Source: an uncultured Paracoccaceae bacterium
Lineage (GTDB): Bacteria; Pseudomonadota; Alphaproteobacteria; Rhodobacterales; Rhodobacteraceae
Assembly (NCBI GenBank): GCA_947498645.1
Contig: CANMKS010000001.1
Span: 906,032 to 970,031, forward strand
Direction: 5' to 3'
Length of the DNA stretch: 64,000 bases
The position numbers and the translations under genes were made by a program. Shown piece after piece: positions 8,339 through 15,120 of this stretch (its first letter is position 1; every line of letters begins with the position of its first letter). Below the pieces are notes generated by a model. It saw only the letters and a list, made by a program, of their open reading frames with translations, did no database searches and was not told the DNA's origin.

Positions 8339-9208
8339 ATGAACTGGCGTAATGTGCCCTCGCTCGCGGCCCTCCGCGCGTTTGAGGCTGCCGCGCGGCA
8401 TGGATCATTCACTGCCGCCGCGACTGAACTGAATGTCACCCATGCGGCCATTGCCCAACACGTCCGCACGGTTGAGGCAGAACTGAACACGTCATTGCTG
8501 GTCCGCGAGGGCCGCGGCATGGCGCTGACAGACGTCGGCGCGGTCTTGAGTGCTGCGCTTTCCGATGGGTTTGGGCAGATCATCGACGGTGTTCATGCGG
8601 TGACGGCAGACGCCGAAGCGCGCCCCATCGCCCTTTCGGTCACGCCAAGCTTTGCCGAAAACTGGCTGATGCCGCGATTTGCGGACTTCTGGACAAAGCA
8701 CCCTGACTTTGGTCTATCAATCAACCCCAATGTCACCGTGATTGACCTGCGCAGAGACGGTATTGATCTGGCGGTGCGCTACGGGAAAGGGGATTGGCCC
8801 GGACTTGAGGCAACATATCTGCTGCCTGCTGATTTCACCGTAATTGCGGCGCCTTCGCTATTGGAAGGGCGCGAGATCGAAACATTCCGTGATCTTGATG
8901 GCCTGCCTTGGGTCTTTGAGTCCATGCATAAAGAGGCCCGGCGCTGGGTTCTCGACTCTGGCATCGACGTGTCAAAAAGCCCGGTCAACGACGTGCCCAC
9001 ATTCGGTATGGTGATGGCGGCTGTGCGGGCCGGCAAGGCGCTGAGCGTAGCATCAAGCGCATTGGTCGCAACCGACATCAACGATGGTAACCTGCTAGGG
9101 CTCATGCAAAGACAGCCCAAAGGGTTGGGCTACTACATAGTTCATCCAAAGGGCGTACTGTCCACCAAGGCGCGCATTCTCAAATCGTGGTTGCTTGCCG
9201 CAGTCTAA
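8339..9208 (+). CDS. LysR-family transcriptional regulator (GcvA-like)
   Basis: 289 residues. The N-terminal winged helix-turn-helix (residues 1-60: SLAALRAFEAAARHGSFTAA, then HAAIAQHVRTVEAEL) is typical of the GcvA/AmpR branch, and residues about 90-289 form the effector-binding domain (RPIALSVTPSFAENWLMPR, GIDLAVRYGKGDWPG). It probably regulates itself and the divergent 54-aa gene, judging from the inverted repeats between them. The effector cannot be told. It ends two bases before the stop of regA, which runs towards it. Confidence 0.9.
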   Translation: MNWRNVPSLAALRAFEAAARHGSFTAAATELNVTHAAIAQHVRTVEAELNTSLLVREGRGMALTDVGAVLSAALSDGFGQIIDGVHAVTADAEARPIALSVTPSFAENWLMPRFADFWTKHPDFGLSINPNVTVIDLRRDGIDLAVRYGKGDWPGLEATYLLPADFTVIAAPSLLEGREIETFRDLDGLPWVFESMHKEARRWVLDSGIDVSKSPVNDVPTFGMVMAAVRAGKALSVASSALVATDINDGNLLGLMQRQPKGLGYYIVHPKGVLSTKARILKSWLLAAV

Positions 9209-9210
9209 CC

Positions 9211-9762
9211 CTAACGCGGGCTACGTTTGGCTAGAATCCGCTGCAACGTCCGGCGATGCATCGACAGGCGGCGTGCAGTTTCGGAAACATTGCGGTCGCA
9301 CAATTCGTACACGCGCTGAATATGCTCCCAGCGGACGCGATCTGCGCTCATGGGGTTTTCAGGTGGCGGCGGGAGCTCATCCTGACGCGCCAGCAACGCA
9401 TTTGTGACGTCATTGGCATCGGCAGGCTTTGAAAGGTAATCCGTCGCACCGATTTTCACCGCGGCAACGGCCGTTGCGATCGCCCCATATCCCGTCAGCA
9501 CGACAATCCGGCTTTCGGGGCGGCGGGCGCGCAGCGATTCCACAACGTCCAACCCATTGCCATCCTCAAGGCGCAGATCGACAACCGCATAGGCGGGCGG
9601 GCGGGCAACGGAAATCGCCTTACCTGCGGCAACGGACCCGGCCATCTCAACATCGAAACCACGCTTTTCCATCGCCTTTGCCAGGCGACGCAGGAACGCT
9701 TCATCATCGTCTACAAGCAGAAGGCTCTTGTCTTCGCCCAACTCCAACGGTTCCATATTCAT
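9211..9762 (-). CDS. regA: Redox response regulator RegA/PrrA/ActR
   Basis: A 183-residue two-domain response regulator. The receiver domain has the acidic pair in LLLVDDDEAF, phospho-acceptor Asp in AYAVVDLRLEDGNG, the switch Thr in VVLTGYG and Lys in LSKPAD. A Pro linker (ELPPPPENP) leads to a Fis-type DNA-binding helix-turn-helix at the C-terminus (NVSETARRLSMHRRTLQRIL). It is the global redox regulator of roseobacters and relatives (respiration, and where present photosynthesis, nitrogen and carbon fixation). GAGGG about ten bases upstream selects ATG 9762. Its sensor regB is divergent, 149 bases away; the senC gene often placed beside them is absent. Confidence 0.93.
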   Translation of the reverse strand: MNMEPLELGEDKSLLLVDDDEAFLRRLAKAMEKRGFDVEMAGSVAAGKAISVARPPAYAVVDLRLEDGNGLDVVESLRARRPESRIVVLTGYGAIATAVAAVKIGATDYLSKPADANDVTNALLARQDELPPPPENPMSADRVRWEHIQRVYELCDRNVSETARRLSMHRRTLQRILAKRSPR

Positions 9763-9857
9763 CTTGGTTCCACCCTCGTTTCTGGGCCTGAGGTAGCGCT
9801 GCAAAGCAGCCGGTCAAATGCATTGCTCTGTTCCAATACGCATACATCATCACGTCA

Positions 9858-9885
9858 TTGAACAAGGGTGCAATCGCTCTATGCT
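9858..9885 (+). promoter_or_regulatory. Candidate promoter of regB
   Basis: TTGAAC at 9858-9863 and TATGCT at 9880-9885 with a 16-base spacer, about 26 bases before the regB ATG. If real, the upstream TTG at 9858 cannot be the start codon of regB. Confidence 0.4.
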
Positions 9886-9911
9886 TTAAGTTTAGCAACT
9901 TTGGATTGCCA

Positions 9912-11309
9912 ATGCCAACCAGCAATACACAGCTCTTTGAGGCGCAAAACCGTAGCAACTGGGTGCGGTTGCGGACACTTGTTACCTTGCGCTGGTTTGC
10001 TGCGATTGGTCAGGCAATCGCGATATTCGTCGCCGTGCGATTCTATGATCTGCAAATTGATGTGCTTCCGACGGCTCTTGTCATTGCGACCTCCGTTTTA
10101 GCCAACCTGTTTGCTGTATCGCTTTACCCTGAAAACAGGCGTCTGAAAGAACACGAAGCAACAGTCTGGCTGGCCTTTGACATTCTACAACTCAGCATCC
10201 TGCTTTATCTCACCGGCGGGCTGAACAACCCCTTTGCAATGATGGTTTTGGCTCCGGTCACGATCGCCGCAACTGTCTTGCCCTTGCGCGGCACTGTTTT
10301 TCTGGGGCTGGTTGCCATGGGGCTAATCACTGTGATCAGCCGCACGCATATTCCCTTGGTTCTGGCCGATGGCACCGAACTTGTCCTGCCAATGCTTTTT
10401 CAGTTTGGTTTCTGGCTCGCTCTGCTCATTGGGTCGGCCTTTCTGGCGCTTTACGCCCGCCAGGTCACAAACGAAATGCATGTGATGAGCGAGGCGCTCT
10501 TGGCAACGCAGCTTGCGCTATCACGCGAACAGAAACTAACCGATCTGGGTGGTGTGGTGGCCGCTGCGGCCCACGAGCTTGGCACGCCTCTTGCCACAAT
10601 CAAATTGGTCAGCAGTGAGCTGAAGGAAGAACTGGAAAACAGCCCCGAACTTCTCGAAGATGCAGAGTTGATCCGCCAACAGGCCGACCGCTGCCGCGAT
10701 ATTCTGCAATCCATGGGGCGGGCAGGCAAAGACGATCTTCATCTGCGACACGCACCGCTAGAGGCTGTCGTGCGCGAGGCCGCAGAACCACATCTGTCGC
10801 GCGGCAAGACCGTGACATTCCACATTGCGCCGGACGAGGGCTCCAGCCAAAGCCAGCCAACCATCCCAAGACAACCCGAGATCATTCACGGATTGCGCAA
10901 TCTGGTTCAGAACGCAGTCGATTTTTCAGATGAGCAAGTCACCGTTGATCTGACATGGTCCAACGATGGGGTCAGTGTGCGAATTTCTGACGATGGGCAA
11001 GGTTTCCCGCCTTCTGTGTTGGGCCGGATCGGTGACCCTTATGTCCGACGCCGGCGCATCATGGAGGACGGCGCAAGGCGACCGGGATACGAAGGCATGG
11101 GGCTGGGACTTTTCATCGCAAAAACGCTGCTGGAACGCTCCGGTGCCACCCTGACCTTTTCAAACAGCCGCCGCCATGGGCAAGCGAACTGGAAAGGTCA
11201 GGCGACCGGCGGGGCCATTGTTGATGTCGTCTGGCCGGGCAACACGCTCCAGCAGGACGAAGCCTGGGCCAGCCAACCGCTGGGCGAAAATAAACCAATC
11301 AAAGCATAA
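9912..11309 (+). CDS. regB: Redox sensor histidine kinase RegB/PrrB/ActS
   Basis: A 465-residue sensor kinase with six predicted membrane segments in the first ~190 residues, the RegB quinone-site heptapeptide GGLNNPF (102-108), H-box AAAHELGTPLA with phospho-acceptor His221, and N, G1 and G2 boxes (NLVQNAVDFS, ISDDGQGFP, GMGLGLFIAKTLL). Cys261 lies exactly 40 residues after the His, the same spacing as the redox-active cysteine and histidine (265 and 225) of Rhodobacter RegB as I recall them. Both known redox-sensing inputs are therefore kept. Start ATG 9912 gives the family length. A TTG 54 bases earlier lies in the likely -35 element. It is divergent from regA. Confidence 0.93.
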   Translation: MPTSNTQLFEAQNRSNWVRLRTLVTLRWFAAIGQAIAIFVAVRFYDLQIDVLPTALVIATSVLANLFAVSLYPENRRLKEHEATVWLAFDILQLSILLYLTGGLNNPFAMMVLAPVTIAATVLPLRGTVFLGLVAMGLITVISRTHIPLVLADGTELVLPMLFQFGFWLALLIGSAFLALYARQVTNEMHVMSEALLATQLALSREQKLTDLGGVVAAAAHELGTPLATIKLVSSELKEELENSPELLEDAELIRQQADRCRDILQSMGRAGKDDLHLRHAPLEAVVREAAEPHLSRGKTVTFHIAPDEGSSQSQPTIPRQPEIIHGLRNLVQNAVDFSDEQVTVDLTWSNDGVSVRISDDGQGFPPSVLGRIGDPYVRRRRIMEDGARRPGYEGMGLGLFIAKTLLERSGATLTFSNSRRHGQANWKGQATGGAIVDVVWPGNTLQQDEAWASQPLGENKPIKA

Positions 11310-11329
11310 ATCGATTCAGGCCTTTTCGA

Positions 11330-11345
11330 TTAAGGCCGCATTAAC
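11330..11345 (+). promoter_or_regulatory. CtrA-type binding site upstream of the DivL-like gene
   Basis: TTAA (11330-11333), seven bases, TTAAC (11341-11345): an exact match to the full CtrA consensus TTAA-N7-TTAAC. It lies 47 bases before the ATG of the PAS protein and 20 bases after the regB stop, so it is intergenic. Confidence 0.65.
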
Positions 11346-11392
11346 CTTCGTGACCGATTGTACATCAACATGTGGGCGAGGACGGATTCCCG

Positions 11393-12982
11393 ATGTCGAT
11401 GACTTTGTTTGATCTGACAGTAATTGGCTTTGCAGCGATGCTGGGCGCATCCATGATCTTGGTGATGTGGGGCAAAGGTAAATGGCCCGCGACAGAGCAG
11501 CCAGAGAAAACCCAAACCAGAACGGTACAGGCACCCGTCTTCCTGTTTCGTGGCGATGTCCTGATTGACGCGACAGCCGATGCGCTTGCACTGATCGGAC
11601 ATCGAACATCGCAGCAATCCGACTATGACGCCGTATTAGAGGCGTTTCGCAAGCCGTTTCCGGAACTGGGCAGCGTCTTGGAAAACGAAACCAACGGCCT
11701 GACCCGGTTGATCAGTCAGGATAACCCCAAGCTGCTGCTAGAGGTCGAACGAAACGCCTATTCGGTGCGCATCACTGCGGTCAGCCGGAACGCAATACCC
11801 GATGACGACCCGTTTTCAGCCTTGTCGCGCGATCTATACTTTGCGCAGAACGACTTGCTGCGCGACGTCGCGCATCACGCACCGCAACTGATCTGGCAGA
11901 CCGATCTTGCAGGAAACGTGACCTGGTCCAATCAGACATTCATGTCGTTTTCCGAACGGTTGAGCCGCCGCGAAACAGACAGTGGGCCGGTCTCGCTGCA
12001 ACTGCTTGCTACAGCCCTGCAACAAGCGGCCGAAGATGGGCAGAACTACCGCAAATCCGTCAAGCTGACCAACGAGGACGGGCCCCATTGGCTGGATATC
12101 ACCGTGGTCAATCGCGATGGCGGGGCGTTGCATTTCGCATCGGACGCCAATGCTATCATGCGGGCAGATCGGGCCCGTCGCAACTTTGTGCAGACTCTGG
12201 GCAAGACATTCGCCCAGCTTTCCACCGGTCTTGCCATTTTTGATCGCAACCGGCAGTTGGCCATGTTCAATCCCGCCTTCCTTGATATGACAAATCTGCC
12301 TGTCGAGTTTCTAAGTACAAAACCCTGTATCGAAACGGTGCTGGACCGATTGCGCGAGTTGCGCATGATGCCCGAACCGCGCGACTACGTTTCCTGGCGC
12401 GATCAGTTTGCCGCCGTTGAAGATGCCGCAAAAAAGGGGACGTATAGTGCCAACTGGTCGCTGCCTGACGGGCAAACGCTGCGGGTGATCGGCAAACCGC
12501 ACCCCGACGGCGCCTTTGCCTTCTTGTTCGAGGATATCACCGCAGAGGTATCGCTGACTCGGCGCTTTCGCACCGACATTGAAACCGGGCAGGCCGTTCT
12601 CGACGCGCTTCCCGATGGGATTGCAGTCTTTTCACAGGCTGGCACGCTGATGATGTCCAACCACGCTTACGCCCGCCTGTGGAACACACGGTCAGAGCTG
12701 ATGCTGGAGCACCGGGAACTGGCCAGCGAAATGACCGTCTGGCAATCGCGCGCCGTGCCCAGCGCGATGTGGGACGAACTGACAGACTTCATTCATCGGC
12801 TGGATGCGCGCAAGGTGTGGTCAGATGACATAATGCTAGAGGACGGACGCCGCCTGCGGTGCCACGCCCACCCCATTTCAGGCGGCATGACAATGGTCCG
12901 CTTTACCATTGCCCCGTCGGTGCGCCCCGCGATGCGGAAACTTGTCGCGGCAAGCCCCGTGATCCAGGTTGGCAAAGGGTGA
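11393..12982 (+). CDS. Membrane-anchored multi-PAS protein, DivL-like without kinase domain
   Basis: 529 residues with one N-terminal membrane helix (about 4-24) and at least three PAS-like segments, starting near residues 161 (HAPQLIWQTDLAGNVTWSN), 270 (LGKTFAQLSTGLAIFDRN) and 402 (VLDALPDGIAVFSQAGTLM). The usual dimerisation and ATPase domains are missing: the protein stops after the last PAS segment. In alphaproteobacteria DivL, a PAS pseudo-kinase of the CckA-ChpT-CtrA pathway, is encoded beside tsaE, and short forms occur in Rhodobacterales. The position, PAS content and CtrA box support that reading, which remains inference. GAGGA ten bases upstream selects ATG 11393 over the GTG at 11372. 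Confidence 0.72.
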   Translation: MSMTLFDLTVIGFAAMLGASMILVMWGKGKWPATEQPEKTQTRTVQAPVFLFRGDVLIDATADALALIGHRTSQQSDYDAVLEAFRKPFPELGSVLENETNGLTRLISQDNPKLLLEVERNAYSVRITAVSRNAIPDDDPFSALSRDLYFAQNDLLRDVAHHAPQLIWQTDLAGNVTWSNQTFMSFSERLSRRETDSGPVSLQLLATALQQAAEDGQNYRKSVKLTNEDGPHWLDITVVNRDGGALHFASDANAIMRADRARRNFVQTLGKTFAQLSTGLAIFDRNRQLAMFNPAFLDMTNLPVEFLSTKPCIETVLDRLRELRMMPEPRDYVSWRDQFAAVEDAAKKGTYSANWSLPDGQTLRVIGKPHPDGAFAFLFEDITAEVSLTRRFRTDIETGQAVLDALPDGIAVFSQAGTLMMSNHAYARLWNTRSELMLEHRELASEMTVWQSRAVPSAMWDELTDFIHRLDARKVWSDDIMLEDGRRLRCHAHPISGGMTMVRFTIAPSVRPAMRKLVAASPVIQVGKG

Positions 12983-13023
12983 TTTCCGCTTGCAGCAGGT
13001 GCTCAAGACCATAGTCTTGGGCC

Positions 13024-13488
13024 ATGACCCAACCAATCCTTCAAACATCGCTGGCAGATGAGGCAGCAACAGCCGCGCTTGCCGCAACGATTGCGCCTGT
13101 TTTGCAACCCGGCGACACGCTTTTGCTCGAAGGCGAAATCGGTGCCGGCAAGTCCGCTTTTGCACGCGCACTGATCCGGGCGCGGCTGGGCCGCATGGAA
13201 GAGGTGCCGTCACCAACATTCACATTGGTTCAGACCTATGAAGATGACGCCGCAGACCTCTGGCATTGCGATCTTTATCGACTAACCCACCCTGATGAAG
13301 CCCTGGAACTTGGCCTCGACGTCGCGTTTGAGACGGCGATTTGCCTTGTAGAATGGCCGGATCGGCTGGGCGCCGCGACACCGCCAAATGCACTCCGTTT
13401 GGCCTTTAGCGCCGGGCATGACCACCACGAATTGACAATTTCCGGCCCTGCGGAATGGGCCGCGCGTTTGAGTGTCCTGCATGGCTGA
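13024..13488 (+). CDS. tsaE: tRNA t6A37 synthesis ATPase TsaE
   Basis: 154 residues, the usual size. Walker A GEIGAGKSAFARAL, the SPTFTLVQTYE segment, DLYRL, and the C-terminal VEWPDRLG motif identify TsaE, the P-loop ATPase that works with TsaB and TsaD to place threonylcarbamoyl on adenosine 37 of ANN-decoding tRNAs. A small hairpin (CAAGAC, loop CATA, GTCTTG at 13004-13019) lies just before the ATG and may affect initiation. The end overlaps the amgK start by eight bases. Confidence 0.93.
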   Translation: MTQPILQTSLADEAATAALAATIAPVLQPGDTLLLEGEIGAGKSAFARALIRARLGRMEEVPSPTFTLVQTYEDDAADLWHCDLYRLTHPDEALELGLDVAFETAICLVEWPDRLGAATPPNALRLAFSAGHDHHELTISGPAEWAARLSVLHG

Positions 13489-14452
13489 TCGTGCAGCACT
13501 CATTGCAGAATTTCTGCAAAATTCTCCCTGGGCCAGTTGGGAACAAACGCCAATCACTGGCGATGCATCATCCCGGCGGTACCTGCGGCTGCGCCAGGGT
13601 AGCGAAACCGCGATCCTCATGGATGCCCCGCCTGAGAATGGCGAAGATACCGCGAAATTCGCAAGGCTGGCGGAGTTCCTGAATGGCAATGGTCTTTCCG
13701 CCCCCCGGATCCTCGCCCACGCGCCGGACACAGGACTGATGACGATCGAGGACCTTGGCGCCAACGATTTCGTGGCCTGTCTCAGGGCAAACCCCGGCGA
13801 TCAGGCAATGCTTTATGGTGCCGCAACAGATGTGCTGATCACGCTCAGGGCAGTAAGAGCGCCCAACGACTTGCCCGTCATGACGCCACAGGTCGGCGCG
13901 CAAATGATCGAAATCCTCGGCACCTATTATACGCAGTCTTCGGTTGCGGATCTGCAAGCGGAGGTCGAAATCGCACTAGCCGCGAATGCGCCCAACCCCG
14001 ATACGCTCGCCCTGCGCGATTTTCATGCGGAAAACCTGATTTGGCGATCAGAACGCGAAAGCAATGACCGTGTTGGGCTGCTCGATTTTCAGGACGCATT
14101 CATTGCACCCGAAGGCTATGATCTCGCCTCGCTTCTGCGCGACGTGCGGCGCGAAATCCCCCAGGACATCGTCAACCAAACCATCGATGACTATTGCGCC
14201 CGCACCAATGCACCAGCCACATTCCGCGCGCAGCTGGCCTGCCTTGGGGTCCAACGAAACCTGCGCATCCTTGGGGTCTTTGCCCGACTGGCGACAGAAC
14301 ATCAAAGACCAAAATATCTCGCCTTCATGCCGCGCGTTTGGGCCAACATCCTGCGCGATCTTGAAAACCCCGCATTGGGCCGCTTGAAACGCGCGGTCTT
14401 TGCCGCCGTCCGGCCACCCACGCCAGACATCCTGAACGGATTGACCGCATGA
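13481..14452 (+). CDS. amgK: N-acetylmuramate/N-acetylglucosamine anomeric kinase AmgK (APH-fold)
   Basis: 323 residues of the aminoglycoside-phosphotransferase fold. The catalytic loop LRDFHAENLIW and metal-binding DFQDAF are present (about residues 178-207), and the N-terminal lobe contains SSRRYLRL and AILMDAPPE. AmgK phosphorylates the anomeric carbon of MurNAc/GlcNAc recovered from peptidoglycan turnover, and MurU, encoded next with a 4-base overlap, converts the product to a UDP-sugar, bypassing MurA-based synthesis (the fosfomycin target). ATG 13481 is preferred over the GTG nine bases earlier because the family begins close to this point. Confidence 0.87.
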   Translation: MADRAALIAEFLQNSPWASWEQTPITGDASSRRYLRLRQGSETAILMDAPPENGEDTAKFARLAEFLNGNGLSAPRILAHAPDTGLMTIEDLGANDFVACLRANPGDQAMLYGAATDVLITLRAVRAPNDLPVMTPQVGAQMIEILGTYYTQSSVADLQAEVEIALAANAPNPDTLALRDFHAENLIWRSERESNDRVGLLDFQDAFIAPEGYDLASLLRDVRREIPQDIVNQTIDDYCARTNAPATFRAQLACLGVQRNLRILGVFARLATEHQRPKYLAFMPRVWANILRDLENPALGRLKRAVFAAVRPPTPDILNGLTA

Positions 14453-15120
14453 CGTTGCCAATCCTTCTTTTTGCGGCCGGGATGGGCACCCGGATGGGCG
14501 CGCTGACTGCCAATCGGCCCAAGCCCCTGATCTCGGTGGCTGGTAAGCCACTTATTGATCACGCGCTTGACCTCGCAACAGAGGCCCGGACCGGCACGAA
14601 AGTGGTAAACCTGCACTACAAGGGACAAATGATCCGCGATCACCTTACCGGGCAAAACATCCTCTTTTCCGATGAAGCGGACGGCCTGCTCGAAACCGGT
14701 GGTGGCCTGCGACACGCGCTGCCGCTGCTTGGCGCAAGCCCCGTGCTGACGATGAACACCGATGCGGTCTGGAACGGCCCAAATCCGGTGGCACATATCC
14801 TGAATGCGTGGGATGGCAGGATGGAAGCGCTTTTGTTGATGGTCGCCCCCAAAAACGTCCACGGGCATCTGGGCAAAGGGGATTTCGACATTGATCACGA
14901 TGGACGACTGCAAAGGGCACCGGGTGCGATCTACACCGGCGTCCAGATTATCCGGACCGAAGCCTTGCAAGGCATCTCAGAGCAGGCGTTTTCCATGAAT
15001 ATGGTCTGGGATCAGATCGCGGTACGCGGCGGGCTTTATGGCGCGCTTTACGGCGGGCAATGGTGCGATGTTGGTCAGCCGGAAAGTATCCCAATTGCCG
15101 AGGCCATGCTGCATGTTTGA
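14449..15120 (+). CDS. murU: N-acetylmuramate-1-phosphate uridylyltransferase MurU
   Basis: 223-residue nucleotidyltransferase. The N-terminal signature is LLFAAGMGTRMGALTANRPK, followed by PLISVAGKPLIDH, with acidic metal ligands in VLTMNTDAVWNGPN and a conserved C-terminal GGQWCDVGQPES. It makes UDP-MurNAc from MurNAc-1-phosphate in the recycling route with AmgK. The start overlaps the amgK stop (ATGA) and the end overlaps addB by eight bases. A broader sugar-1-phosphate nucleotidyltransferase role cannot be excluded from sequence, but the pairing with amgK is specific. Confidence 0.87.
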   Translation: MTLPILLFAAGMGTRMGALTANRPKPLISVAGKPLIDHALDLATEARTGTKVVNLHYKGQMIRDHLTGQNILFSDEADGLLETGGGLRHALPLLGASPVLTMNTDAVWNGPNPVAHILNAWDGRMEALLLMVAPKNVHGHLGKGDFDIDHDGRLQRAPGAIYTGVQIIRTEALQGISEQAFSMNMVWDQIAVRGGLYGALYGGQWCDVGQPESIPIAEAMLHV

